From NCBI RefSeq assembly GCF_037042905.1, contig NC_087245.1:13162501-13226500 (forward strand): a stretch of 64,000 bases of DNA. The letters are read 5' to 3'. The position numbers were made by a program, and so were the translations under genes. The notes under the pieces were generated by a model that was given only the letters and a program-made list of their open reading frames with translations, had not been told where the DNA came from and did not search any database. Source of the stretch: Lytechinus pictus. Lineage: Eukaryota; Echinodermata; Echinoidea; Temnopleuroida; Toxopneustidae. Shown here piece by piece: positions 26,401 to 37,092 of the stretch (position 1 is the stretch's first letter; each line of letters begins with the position of its first letter).

Positions 26401-29400
26401 TGCTTTGATTCTCGTTGTAGTATTTCTTTTTATTGCTCTTTTTGACATTTCCCTCTTCTAATGTTCGTTTTGTCCATCTCCAAGACATCTTTCTCCTCTT
26501 CCATATCATTCCTTTTAATCAAATCAAATACTAATTACGAATTTTCTGAAATACCCATCACCTCCCACAATCCAAACTTCTCCCATTCTCCGTTTTCATC
26601 ACGTAACCGGGGGTGGAGGAGGGGGGGGGGGGTACAGACCCAAAAGCCTATGTGTGTGGTGTGCAATGATTTAAATGTATAAAGAGATCGAAAGTGAATC
26701 GATAACAGTGGTGTAATGAGACAAGGGAATTGGGGACTGAGTTTTGTATACGGTGATCTGTGTCTAGAAATTCAAGAGTGAGCAAAACGACTGAGCTAAA
26801 AACATATTTCAACATTCTGTGATAATTTTGTCCTGTACAAAAGTTAAGGAAGCTAGAAATTCATAGAAATTTGGTGAAAGTTACGATGCTGAAAATTGCA
26901 ATAAAATAGTTTATCAAAAAGATATTTGTGAAAAATTGTAGGATTCTTCAAGAATTATTCAGCCAATCCCCAACAAACTCATTTCCATCATACCAGTGCT
27001 CTCACTCATTGCTCACTCCCGAATCTGCAAATAGAAACAGGAAAACAGGAGGTCCTATATTTTTAACGCATTGCTGCAGTTGATCCTGTCCCCGGGAACC
27101 ATGACATGTCCTCAACCCTCCATGCATGCCCCTTTTTGCTGTGTATCATAATTTACAGTACATTGTCAGCGACGCCAGTTAAAAACTAACAACATTCATC
27201 ATATGTCACGTATTTCAATGACAACTCCCACGCGACTCTCAATCATCCAGAACAGAATTTATGATCTCGATATTTGTCATCTTCCACATCCCTTTAATCC
27301 GTTTTTATTTCCTCCATTACCCGCTCCCATTTGCTATGAATTGTAATTTATTGCCGATTAACAACAACAAATTACTCTAAATTTTGAATCTTAAAACGTT
27401 CATTTCTCTCCTGATCTGTAGAGTAATCATAATCATACCATATTTTCAATCATTATGACACCCTAAACTCTTAGATGTACCCAATTTCTGTTTGTCTGTG
27501 TTTGGATATTCTTTCATTGACTTATCCATCGACGAGACTTCAATTTAAATTAATTTTATTTTCTTCAATTTCTCTTCATCCATCCCATTATTCAAAGCTA
27601 CATTTCCGTAAGAGTATGATAAAGATTAATGTGGTTATATTCGTCATTTTGTATTCAGTCGTCACTTTTAAAAAGAAACTGTCCTCTCAGGTGGTTCATC
27701 CTGTGCTTAATAATTAGTCTTGACATATACATGTACCTTTTATTAATACAGAAATTAAAACTGTGTTGTTACTTTTTGAATAATCAAATAATTGTCACTT
27801 AATGAAATTATTGGAAAACACGAATGTTTGGAACCGCATTGTTACTAAGTTCTAAGTTTTTAAGTTCCTTGGCAGCACCCCTGTTGTGTGAATGGAGTAA
27901 AAGGGAGCAGACTATTTCTTCGAATCTATATAAAATATTAAGACAACACGTAAGAATAATGCATTCGGGGTAAGGAGTGCTGGGGAGCGTTGGCATGAAA
28001 GGACTTGTCGGATGTTTTATTTCATCCGACAGTTACCATGGGAACTGTGCTTCTCAGCCAATCAAAATCAAGAAAAGTTGTCAGATCTGACAACTTTCTC
28101 AGACAAAAAAAATTGACGAAACGCCCCCCTGGACAGTTTTAGTTGTTGATAACCTACTGGAGCTTTTGCAAGATGGCACTGGCGGATCTGGCATATTGCC
28201 TTTAAGATAAATACTGGATTAATTCTTTTCCTAACGTTTGTCAATACACCGGCTCTGTAGATACAAGCAGTACGTGATGATTGTACCTTTTATAAACTAT
28301 CTAGTGACCAGACAACAGTCGATATACCATGACAATCCGTAAATTATTTTGACAAGCGCAAAAAGCTAGTGTGTCGAGAATTGTAAATCATTGTTTTTAG
28401 GTACTATGGGTCGACAGATTTAAGAACTTAAACATTGGGGCCGATAATTTGAGACGGACAGAGGCTATGATAGGCCTATACAGGCTCGTTGACGAATTGT
28501 TGTGTATTTTAAAAAAATTGATATTAACAAAAATGAGGAGCAGAAAGACGGATTGCTGTGTAGGTCTATAAGAGATAAGGGATAAGAGCGAACAAGATAC
28601 ACGCAGAGAGAGAAAAATATAGAGGTGGACATGTAGAACATTAAAAGGCATATTACATGGAACTAAAGAGAAAAGAAAAAAGAAAGGGCAGGTATTAACA
28701 TGAAAGTCAAATTTTGAGGTCGAAGTTAGCAATGACTTAGGGCCTTTTCACACGTGAATCTTGAATCATCATTGCAATGATGATTGCTATTGTAATCGTG
28801 ACTGTGATTAGCGTTCGTGATTCTAATCATGTTCTAGTTTGGTTTCACACGTGCTAAATATTCGTCATTAGCCTTATTTTTTCACTGTAATCGTCATTCA
28901 AATTACGAATTTTTTACCGTGTGAAAGGGCGGTTAAACACTCATCATGTAACCTCTGATAGCACTCTTATAACACTGACGAATTAATGGAGACCTCATAT
29001 TAATCACCTTTATCACCTGATTGTAATTTGATTGATAATTATCTATGGCTGAATGTTTGAGTCATAGTTAGAGTCTTGCTTGGATGGTTTTTACGAAGTA
29101 TAGTCCAACCACTTCATTAATACTTTATAGGGATTTAAACTACTCTTCTAAAAATTAATGTTTCTACCCTTGATGTTAATGTATCTAATCCTTGTGGATA
29201 TTAGATATTGCCATCATGAATCGATCACTCCGATTTCCATTTCTGTATCCCCTCTATCAATTCTTTCTCTATGTCTCCCCCCCCCCCCTCTCTCTCTCCC
29301 TCTCTCTCTCACGCACGCACACACCATTTTCTTGCTGATGAAGTTTTCTTTTTAAAATTTGTCCTTGTTTCTTGTGTTTCTTTATATAATGACCTATTAA

Positions 29401-32400
29401 TTTTCCTTTCGTTCTTTCTTCCCCCTTTTTTTATTTCTTTTCCTCTCTCTTCTTTCCTTCCTCTCTTCCCTCCTTATCTATTTCTCCACTCCTCATTGCT
29501 TTCTATCTTTATATCCACTTTCGCTATTCAGATAGGCCAATAGCACCTGCGTCCCATTTGCCCACTGAACGCCATATTGTTAACAAATGAAAGCAATGGG
29601 ACAAGGACAATTAAGAAAGGAAATGGCGTTTTAAAAGAGAAAATACTAAAAGAAGGAAACTTATCATGATATCCCTTGGGAACATCTAAGCCCCCATAGA
29701 ATGAGGATGATCTCAGATAATGAACCAAAATTTGGTTTGGTTTATAGAGTGGTAGAAGCTAAAAGTATACCAATAACAAAAGATAAAGACGAATATTTAC
29801 CATTTATGTCTTACGTGCCTATAGAATTCGGCTGTAAAACGAAAAATTTCACTGGGAATTTCTTTTAGTTTTGATGTAAATTGAATAATGAAAATTTAAA
29901 TTCAATTTCTTTGTATTTTGTGAACGAGCAACAATGGTCCTTTCTAAATTCAAATGTCTAATTTCATGAATTTTTGTGAAAGATTTGCGCACAATATTCG
30001 GAAAATTATTTCACATTTTATAATTTCCTCCTTTTTTCCTTTCTTTTCTTTCATTTTCTCTTCATTTCTGTTCGTCGTTCTTGGCACTTTTTTGGGGGAT
30101 GGGGGTGGTAACAGCGCCCAAGCTTCCCACATGTACGCCAGTAGAGAGGCGGAAAACTAAGAAAAGGTGAATAAAAGATAATGAGAAGAAAGAAAACAGG
30201 AAATCTGGAATGTATATGGGGAGAGGGGAATCCTATCATTGTAATTTCCCATTGAATATATTTTAGTTTGATTTAATCTGAATTGAATTGGCATTCCATG
30301 GTCAAGTCTTTCGTAAAGTCGTCTGTAACTTTCTGAACGGCTTCGCGAAATGACAGTATGACACCATGCAGTTCGACTATCCCCGGCTAAATGAACAAAG
30401 CAACTGCGAGGAAATAGACATGATAAATGATAGAAGAGGCAATGGCAAGTAGATGTGAAGAAAGCATTAAGAAATTACGACGGGTTTTAGATGCATATTG
30501 TGTAGACAAATTCATGCAATCCGTATAAAATTTTCAATCGGCAAAAATAACAATGACTGATTTTGTCCTGTCCTATCAATGTGAGATTACAACCCACAAA
30601 GGAGACTACATTCTGGAATAAAGACTCGAACAAAAGAGCTATATAGATACTTGGAAATTTACGGAATACATAGAACGAAAACTTGGTAAAACGTTTGGTT
30701 TTGCGAAGGCTAAATCGTTTTGTGCATTTGTCTAATCCAATCAATGGAATTAATGTCATCAAGAACTCTAGACAGTTGTGAGAACGAAATCAAACGCTTG
30801 TGTAATGATAAGAAGTAAAAAAGGAAACAAGTAAAAATTTCAGTTTATTGTAAAATAAAAACATCAATCACAGTATTATAAGAAAAATGAGGGTTCCATA
30901 TAATAGGTTTCCTTTCCATAGGAAGAATGGTTATACCATGTTGTAACTGTATCATTTTCTTTCCGTTTTGTCATCAGACACAATGGGAAAATTCGCATAA
31001 TGACTTCCATTTCATGACAATGAAAGTCCCTATTTTATCAATGATTTCACGACAAGATAATGACCATTGTTGTTACAAATAAGTTATCATTTATAAAGAT
31101 ATTGGAATGACTCTTATAGCCTAAAAGAAATGTCATCGGCAGTACTTATGTTTGTCTATTCTGTATTTTTTATTAGGTCTTCAAATTGATATCATGTATG
31201 GTTTCTTTTAATCTTCTGGTCGATGTCTACCGAATCTGTGGTCGTTGGGATCTTGATCGAAATGTAAAAGTTTAAAATTGAACATAATGCTTGAAGCCTG
31301 AATTTTCTCTCTTTATTCTCTCTCCCATCTAATTTCTGCACCTTTTCTTCTTCGACCAAGACCCTAACCCCATCCCTCTAAACAATGTAAAACATAGAGA
31401 AAACAAAAATTAGAGCATAAAAATGATAAAAGATGTATTCGGTTGTTTCATAAAACTTTAAGATTTAACGATGACGCGCACTTGGGGAGCCAATTCGATT
31501 ATCCTTCATTTTAAGCATAGGTTATGCTTAGAAGCATTCAATAAATTGAATTGAATTGAATTGAAGCTTAATGTTACGTCGAAATGCACTTATCCCATTG
31601 GCATAAGTATCATCAACCATGTCAACGACAAACATTTCTTCCAAAAACATATTAATTTTACCACAATACTGAGATTTTGAAAAATACATTCACATTGTGC
31701 AAGTTGATAAGATCTCATAATCTCAAAATCTTTCACAAAATAATGTACGAGCAGGTTTTGTTTAGGAATATATAATTTGAACACGTAAAAGTGAAGAAGA
31801 ATGGACAATGGACAAGTGAAGAAGAATGGACAAGACTTCAAGATAAGAGAAAAACACTATGTTAGATAAACCTCCATATACTCATTTTAGGGTACCTTGA
31901 ATATGAGTGAACCTGTACCTCGATCATTGAACTCCATTAGCCTTATCGTTCAATTAATTCTAGTTACCTGTTCAAGGTACCCCTTCAATGATTGAATTTG
32001 GAAATTGGTAAAGAAAAAATGGGCCACCGTTATATCAGAGCCTTATTGAAAGATCTCACGTTACAATTAAGACCACAATTTGTGTTCCTGGGACCGCAAT
32101 GCTAATTAATGGATTAAAGTCATTTTGGGTGTGTGAATTCACACTGTCACCACTCGGTTGTGGTTTCAAATCGTTGGTGAAATGGTTTTGTTAAACATCA
32201 TACCCAGTTTGGGAAAGCCCTCCAAGGGGGGGGGGGGTTAAATTTGTTTTTCCAGCGTGAGTAGCAACAAATGGCAAACTTAAGATACGATTTTTATCAT
32301 CACTAATGAACAGTGGATAGGCGAAAAGGCAGAACATAACAACATTGGCACCGTAAATGGTACAGCACGGAATACAATCAGACATTACGCTGAAAAGGTG

Positions 32401-35400
32401 ATTTATGCCTGTGCGAGGGAGCGTATCGACCGAGCAAGCCTAATTAGCTCATGTTTACTCCAGTTAAAATTACCAATTGTTACATATACACACAGTACAA
32501 AATAGCACTGGCGGCAGAAGCCAAAAAAATAGGGGGGGGGGCCACCAACAATTTTTGACAAGCAAAAAAAAAAAAAAAAAAAAACGTTACCAACCAAAAT
32601 TTTAGGGGGGGACCAACAAAATTTTTAGACAAGCAAAAAAAAACCGCTACCAACCTAAATTTTAGGGGGGTCCACCGAAATTTAGGGGGGGACGCAGGAA
32701 AAAAATTGACAAGCAAAAAAAAAAGTTATAAACAAAAAATCTAGGGGGGATCGTCCCCCCACCTCAAATTTTTTTGGGACAGGTCCCCCCGTCCCCCCCC
32801 CCCCCCCCCGCTTCCGCCGCCTATGCAAAATAGGGCACTTAAAACACAATATACTATTAGGTCTACATAACGATATTCCAGGGCAAATGGCGTTTTGTGT
32901 GAGGGAGCTTGGCGACCGAGCAAGAAAATTTGTTATTTTCACAAGCGAAATTAAGTATTTTAAACCTTCAAAATACCCATACCCGTAGCGATAGGACAGT
33001 TTCATGTGTTCGAGGGATTCTAGCGAGCCAATATATACTTTGCTGTTTTCCCCAGTAAGAAAACAAGTATTATAACACACAATGGGGTATAGACCTATGA
33101 TTGAACACTGCAAGTGAAATGACGTTTGTATGTATGCTTGTCAATGTAGTGAAATATATCATTAATCCACGACACAGTATGTTCTTCTCTCTTCCTATTT
33201 CTCTTTGCTTTGCCTGTGGAAAGGGGATGGGGAATGAAATTAAACAAAAACGAGGAATCAATATTTTACCTAAAATGAGAAGAACGGAGGGGAAGTAATG
33301 AAACATTACGATAACGTCTGAGAGGGGAAATAATTCACCGTTTGCCCATCACTCTGCGGTTGTCATCACCCAAGTTAGAGCAAACCCTAATCAGTAATCG
33401 GTGCGAGGGTGTGTAGGTCAACCAGTTGTCACTCTGATTCCGAGTGTGACACACAAAATGTTTCAATTACGACATCGATGGATGGGCTAAAAGTACAATG
33501 CCCCTCTTTTTTTACTCAGTTTCTCCTTTTTTCTTCTGTCCTGCATGTGTCGTATTATGAGAAGCAGAAACAACATTGAAGTTTCATTTCGATGATGCAT
33601 TGTGTTAAAAATCAGTTTTTGAATTTCCTCGTTGAATATTAAAATATTTGACTACTTTATTCGTCTCTGCCATGGGTATATAGGAAGGGGAGGGGGTCTT
33701 ACGAAAAAATGTAATGAGTCTTCTTTTTAAATCGTTAAAACTTGGGGGCAATACCATTATTGTCGCATGCTATTCTGTGCATTTGGCGTGAACTGAACAT
33801 TCCCAGCAAGTAGGCCTATCGTAGTGTAATCCCTCTGATGTCGTGTAATTTCATTCAGTAAAACATTTTATTGAAATATCTCCGTAACTTATCTAGCACT
33901 TGATACATTTCTCTCTTTTTTCTTCAGATACTCGACAAACGGCGTTCGTCAATGCTATTACAACAGCGGGGGTGACCTATGCCGCCACCCAGGCTTGTAG
34001 TATGGGTAATTTACTCCAGTGCGGCTGCGCAAACCTACCCAATGGGCGTAACGAACTCGAGAGCAACGAAGCCTGGGTGTGGGGAGGGTGTGGCGATAAC
34101 GTCGAATATGGTTACACCAAGTCGAAGGAGTTCGTCGATGCACATATGAAGAGGCGGAGTGATATAGGGACACTGGTCACATTACACAATAACGAAGCAG
34201 GAAGATTGGTGGGAATGTATTTCTAACATTTTTTTAAACACCCCCACACACACACGAACACCCTGATCGTAACTTTGCAGAGGTGCATGCAGTTTATTTT
34301 GCAAGATTTTATTTTCGATACATATCTCTCTATCTCTATTTAACATGTTAAACGATATACCAGCGATTATTGGTCTACTGTAAAGGGTGTATTTGTCATT
34401 ATTTAGTCAATTCATGTTAGTACTAGTGAATGAACTTTCACATTTTCGCTAAGACAGCCTGAGAGTGAACATTCATGGTGCTATGTATATCCCTTCTGGG
34501 TTTCCCAGGAGTAGATTCATGGAAAAATGTGCCTCCCTTTTAAATGAAATGCCTTATGTGTTCCTATACCTTCCACACCGAGTATGTATCCGGTTGATAA
34601 CGAAAATAGTGGCCGAGAAAAAACATCTTTCAAAAGCAGGAATTAAACTGAAAAAATAATGAATGAAAATATATGTATGCTGAAAAACAATTCATAAATG
34701 ATTTTTTTTGGGGGGGCCTATTGATTGGTTAAAAAATTACAGGGACCACATTTTAATTATATAGTAATTCCAAAGAAACTTAAGTAATTCCACCTTCATT
34801 TCCATATCCTGTAAATTACCAACGACAAAATTATGCTCTCGTCATCAAGTCATTCTTGTCGATAAGTTTTGGATTAGTTCGTGTGTGTGTTTTTAGCATA
34901 CTGATAAAATCATAATAATCATACCAGCATTTCAAATTCCATTCTGATAGAAGAAACCATCATGGTGGAAAAAAAAAACAGCGGGAGTATGGTGGAATAA
35001 GTTTGAATGTGTCACTTGGCCACTGATTCTTGGTGCAGACGATTTATGGCGACGTTTCACGGTCCGTCAATATGTTTGTGTAAAGTTAGCGACGCCATCC
35101 AAAATGAGATGAAAAATATATCCATGGCCTGACCTCAAAAATACTTCCCAGTGTTCTGACAATGTCAGAGCATGGACAAACTCGGTCAGAGCCATCACTT
35201 TTTAACAACATTGGTTGTAACTGATACAAAAGTCGTACGACAGACAGTCTTGTTCTGGTGACAACTGCAGCCCAGTTTTATTCGTCTTTATTCGTTTAGC
35301 TACCAGATTCATCGGCGAATCCATGATTTTTTTAAGAGGAGTAGATTAGAATATTATTGTATTAGCAATAAGATGAAATGTAAAGAGAGAAGCTTAATAT

Positions 35401-36555
35401 CTAAGGCGGTGGATCATTCACTAAAAGAGGGTGACGAAGTGATGCCGTATGAGCACACTTACCACCCCTCCCAAATACCGGCCAAAATAAAACGCCTATC
35501 AATAGCATCAACCACTCGTACTTTTACAGTGGTGCTAAAAAGTTAGTGAACCCCACCAGAAAATAGAACATATTTAAAAGTGTTCAAATTCTGCCATCTT
35601 TTAGATATTTATTTGTGATTTGGACATACCCTAAATGAAGAGGTTCAGCATCTCCGTTGTGTTACAAGGCCATCATGATGTATGCGGGATGTATGTTATG
35701 GATCTGGAATAGCAATGGAGCATTAGGAGAGGGGGAGGGTGCAGTTGATGGGCATGAAACTTGGGGGCACTAAATTAAAACTAAAGAGCTTCAGACCTGT
35801 CAATATGACACGGTCATGAATAGATCATGTCGTAAATTTACAGGAGGTTTGTTTGAAGCTGCCATGGGTCTTTTCCAGTAACATCTTGGAAATATACCCA
35901 GTGAACCACTAATAAGTCATGACCGATGTGCGGGGATGACTTGATTAGGGTTATTGGGTTATTTATCTGTTTGATATTATTGTTTAATGTTATCTGTTCT
36001 TGTGATATTTGTCATGAGCATTAATTGTCATTTATGTATTTTCCCTCTTTCCCCATTTTCTCTTTACGATTCGTATAGTCTATCTCGAAGCACATGCGAC
36101 GGGAATGTAAATGTCACGGACTTTCAGGCTCCTGTACACTCAAGACTTGCTGGAAGAAAATGCCCACATTCCGTGACGTCGGAAACCGCCTAAAATCTGC
36201 CTTCGACGGCGCCGTCAAAGTCACTGGCGGCAACAGCGGCGAGAATCTTATTCCGGAAGACGAAACGGTCAAACAGCCCACCATCAAAGACCTTGTATAT
36301 TCCATGGAGTCACACGACTTTTGCGAACCCGATCGTAAGTCTGGTTCCCTTGGCACGGAAGGGCGACGGTGTAACAGCACCTCAATGGACGTTGGAGGTT
36401 GCGACATCATGTGTTGTGGAAGAGGATACCACGAGGTCCTGGCTGAGAAGCGTGAAAACTGTAGGTGTCGGTTTCACTGGTGTTGCGTCGTCAACTGCGA
36501 CACGTGCAGAGTGGTCCAAACGATACAGACTTGTAACGGATACAATCTTGGGTGA
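12133..36555 (+). CDS. wnt6: Wnt6 secreted signalling ligand (four coding exons)
   Basis: Four exons join in frame (74+227+281+477 nt) to a 352-residue protein, close to the roughly 365 residues of vertebrate WNT6, which also has four coding exons. Visible features: a hydrophobic signal peptide at residues 1-22; the Wnt6-typical LWWAVGSPL at the mature N-terminus; ECQFQ and RWNC with an N-glycosylation sequon at Asn86; ACSMGNLLQCGC; WGGCGDNVEYG; HNNEAGR; CKCHGLSGSC, whose Ser210 is the expected Porcupine palmitoleoylation site; a second sequon at Asn293; and the Cys-rich tail with FHWCCVVNC. Established family role: binds Frizzled and LRP5/6 after Wntless-dependent secretion. It is intact, with no frameshift. 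The introns are large (12.3, 9.2 and 1.9 kb) and hold many transposons. Identity as Wnt6 rather than another Wnt rests on the LWWAVGSPL block and overall recall. Confidence 0.95.
12960..13535. repeat. Left-arm tandem 160-bp units with X-box motifs
   Basis: Four imperfect units of about 160 bp each carry a GTTGCCATGGTAAC core, at 13017-13030, 13176-13189, 13337-13350, and decayed at 13502-13515. Each unit also has an AAATTTGGCACACACATTGG-like block. The core fits the RFX X-box consensus GTNRCC(N)RGYAAC. Function is inferred only. Confidence 0.85.
13643..14211. mobile_element. MITE inserted in the left arm, TTAA target site
   Basis: The ends are AGGGGAATCCA and TGGATTCCCCT, with about 100 bp of further inverted similarity (for example GTTTGAA.CAATCGGACAA against its complement). 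TTAA flanks both sides (13639-13642, 14212-14215), as in piggyBac- or Kolobok-type insertions. It has no counterpart in the right arm of the surrounding foldback, so it arrived later. No transposase is present. Confidence 0.8.
14275..14462. repeat. Poly-G/poly-C/poly-A homopolymer island
   Basis: Alternating T8-10/G10-12 blocks are followed by C15/A30/G7. They lie at the inner end of the foldback left arm. Both assembly and sequencing are error-prone here. Confidence 0.8.
14463..16119. other. Core of the foldback element, no gene seen
   Basis: This AT-rich stretch lies between the two arms, with a second G/C-run island at 15687-15832 (G12, G9, C11). A purine-rich segment covers about 15436-15560. 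No transposase or other conserved protein could be read on either strand. Confidence 0.6.
16330..16900. repeat. Right-arm mirror copies of the X-box tandem units
   Basis: The complementary array of the left arm has cores at 16355-16368 (GTTACCATGGCAAT), 16518-16531, 16678-16691 and 16837-16850, at spacings of 163, 160 and 159 bp. Two of the four cores read GTTACCATGGCAAC, the strict X-box palindrome on the opposite strand. Confidence 0.85.
17735..17890 (+). pseudogene. Decayed reverse-transcriptase fragment of a non-LTR retrotransposon
   Basis: Reading frames around 17739 encode CGVPQGS, the conserved RT block. After frameshifts come segments resembling the LLFL.YINDM.LS block and a degraded (A)DD-like motif (ATTCACGAGATGATTCC, about 17831). 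The fragment is about 150 bp, broken in frame, and is clearly a remnant. The family (CR1/Jockey-like) is inferred from motif order only. Confidence 0.5.
18995..19604. mobile_element. MITE, AGGGATGG termini, TTA target site
   Basis: A 610-bp element has imperfect inverted arms of about 200 bp (for example GATCAAAATCGGATAACAAA against TTGTTATCCGATTTTGATGA, and AATATTCATTAGGTGGGCTG against its complement). TTA flanks both ends (18992-18994, 19605-19607), as in PIF/Harbinger-type insertions. It encodes no protein. A family with similar subterminal words occurs at 39434-40121 and 60675-61680. Confidence 0.8.
19608..22987. other. Intron 1 sequence without recognised features
   Basis: About 3.4 kb of AT-rich DNA. 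No repeat, exon or RNA gene could be supported. It is a reasonable place for wnt6 enhancers, but none can be shown from one sequence. Confidence 0.45.
22988..23358. repeat. GTCTAAT-type hairpin repeat
   Basis: About 20-bp units such as ATTTCGTCTAATAACCA and GTTGGTCTAAT alternate in the left half. The right half is their reverse complement (GGTTATTAGACGAAATGG). The fold centre is near 23165. A degenerate relative flanks the DR1 repeat in tmbim6 intron 5 (49783-51220). Confidence 0.85.
23416..24034. mobile_element. MITE, AGGCCCGGTC termini
   Basis: A 619-bp element has inverted ends: CACTTACGGATGCAAAGAGG on the left and its complement with few changes on the right. TA flanks both ends (23414-23415, 24035-24036). 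It has no transposase and lies 458 bp upstream of wnt6 exon 2. Confidence 0.82.
24492..24718 (+). CDS. wnt6: wnt6 coding exon 2
   Basis: Encodes Trp25 (split) to His100. It contains WAVGSPLNFDPNRIC, QRDIC, IVQEVVRGTKLGMMECQFQ and RWNCTT. The acceptor is CACGCAG (AG at 24490-24491) and the donor GTGAGT at 24719. The exon leaves one base for the next codon. Confidence 0.95.
27978..28135. mobile_element. Short MITE with a perfect 24-nt palindrome
   Basis: Begins CTGGGGAGCGTT and ends AACGCCCCCCTGG. Inside, a perfect 24-nt palindrome centred on AGATCT (28074-28097) lies beside TCAGCCAATCA. A second copy in reverse orientation lies at 59748-59897 and shares TGAAAGGACTTGTC and the palindrome core. 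Confidence 0.65.
28740..28932. mobile_element. MITE with CCTTTTCACACG-type termini
   Basis: A 193-bp element has inverted ends GGGCCTTTTCACACGTG and CCGTGTGAAAGGGCGG. TTA flanks both ends (28737-28739, 28933-28935). The interior contains ATCATCATTGCAATGATGAT, a near-perfect palindrome. Confidence 0.8.
31470..31566 (+). mobile_element. Possible 3' end of a non-LTR retrotransposon with (TTGAA)n tail
   Basis: AATAAA is followed directly by TTGAATTGAATTGAATTGAA (31545-31564). Short tandem tails of this kind are typical of CR1/L2-type LINE 3' ends. Only about 100 bp would remain, and the tail could equally be a simple repeat. Confidence 0.3.
31890..31982. repeat. Small inverted repeat ending GGGTACCTTGAA
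   Basis: A 93-bp segment is bounded by perfect 12-base inverted ends, GGGTACCTTGAA and TTCAAGGTACCC. It could be a very short MITE or chance; no target duplication is visible. Confidence 0.45.
32516..32825. mobile_element. hAT-like MITE with perfect 8-bp target duplication
   Basis: The termini CACTGGCGGCAGAAGC and GCTTCCGCCGCCTATG are inverted. Both sides carry the same 8 bases, CAAAATAG (32508-32515, 32826-32833), the signature of hAT transposition. The interior repeats GACAAGCAAAAAAAA and CCAAATTTTAGGGGGG-like blocks. No transposase is encoded. A sister element lies at 36871-37084 in reverse orientation. Confidence 0.9.
33928..34208 (+). CDS. wnt6: wnt6 coding exon 3
   Basis: Encodes residues 101-194, from DTRQTAFVNAI through ACSMGNLLQCGC and WVWGGCGDNVEYG to LHNNEAGRL. 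The acceptor is TTCTTCAG; the donor is GTGGGA at 34209, non-consensus after the first bases. It was chosen because joining to exon 4 restores the same residue spacing before ECKCHG as in vertebrate WNT6. Confidence 0.93.
34209..36078 (+). other. wnt6: wnt6 intron 3
   Basis: A 1.87-kb phase-0 intron ending CGTATAG. It includes a CA-rich run near 34240, a GGGGGG run near 34712, and a possible Tc1-like end at 35527. No other gene is seen. Confidence 0.85.
35527..35660 (+). mobile_element. Possible Tc1/mariner end fragment
   Basis: ACAGTGGTGCTAAAAAGTTA followed by GTGAACCCC resembles the outer end of many Tc1/mariner elements. No matching second end was found nearby, so at most a fragment remains. 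Confidence 0.35.
36079..36555 (+). CDS. wnt6: wnt6 coding exon 4 (lipidation site and Cys-rich domain)
   Basis: Encodes residues 195-352 and the TGA stop at 36553. It contains CKCHGLSGSCTLKTCW with the lipidated Ser210, FCEPD, a sequon at Asn293, CDIMCCGRGY, and the terminal CRCRFHWCCVVNC. Six residues (NGYNLG) follow the last Cys, a somewhat longer tail than in vertebrate WNT6. The exon is clearly richer in G+C than the flanking DNA. Confidence 0.95.
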   Translation, partial: SISKHMRRECKCHGLSGSCTLKTCWKKMPTFRDVGNRLKSAFDGAVKVTGGNSGENLIPEDETVKQPTIKDLVYSMESHDFCEPDRKSGSLGTEGRRCNSTSMDVGGCDIMCCGRGYHEVLAEKRENCRCRFHWCCVVNCDTCRVVQTIQTCNGYNLG

Positions 36556-36870
36556 CACCCATTAATGAAGAATTTTACTAAGACTATTAGAAGATGAACA
36601 ATCAAACTACGTTTTGCCGATAGCAGGTCATGTACAGGACAATGCTATTTGATTTTATCTCCAACGTGGACATGTTGGCCATCTTGGCCCATATTGTTAT
36701 TTTTCATACTAGCTCTGTCTATGCATGCTCTTTTTGGTAAAGCAACGTGATTATTTTTTACTATCGAAAAATATCGTTATTTATTATCAAGTTATCATGT
36801 TTCTTGAATATTCGTACGTGCTTCACTTTTTCTAATAACCGATGGATGACTACACTGACTGGGTCATAGT

Positions 36871-37084
36871 CATAGGCGGCGGAAGCGGGGGGGGGGGGTC
36901 CTTTCCCCCTTAATTTGAGGTGGGGGGACGACACCCCCCCCCCCCCCCAATTTTTTTTGTTGATAACCTTTTTTTTTGCTTGTCAAAAAATTTGGGTTGT
37001 TTGTTCAAAGGGTTTGGGTTGTTTCCTGCGCTCCCCCTAAATTCAGATGGACCCCCCTAAAATGTTTGGCTTCCGCCGCCACTG
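36871..37084. mobile_element. hAT-like MITE, reverse-oriented sister of 32516-32825
   Basis: The ends CATAGGCGGCGGAAGC and GCTTCCGCCGCCACTG are flanked by GTCATAGT (36863-36870) and GTCATGGT (37085-37092), an 8-bp duplication with one mismatch. The interior keeps the TTTGCTTGTCAAAAA and poly-G/C blocks of the family. Confidence 0.88.
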
Positions 37085-37092
37085 GTCATGGT

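Larger units (their letters stand above)
24719..33927 (+). other. wnt6: wnt6 intron 2
   Basis: A 9.2-kb phase-1 intron. It has a short TTTA repeat near 24740-24775, a polyG run at 26618-26631, and the MITEs and hAT-like element listed separately. Stretches 24776-27977, 28933-31469 and 32834-33927 hold no gene that I can support. Confidence 0.8.

Noticed and set aside
33900-34226. A single-exon reading of wnt6 exon 3 from the ATG at 33900
   Set aside because: The ATG lies in the intron before the TTCTTCAG acceptor, and the frame runs past the donor; conserved Wnt sequence spans exactly 33928-34208.
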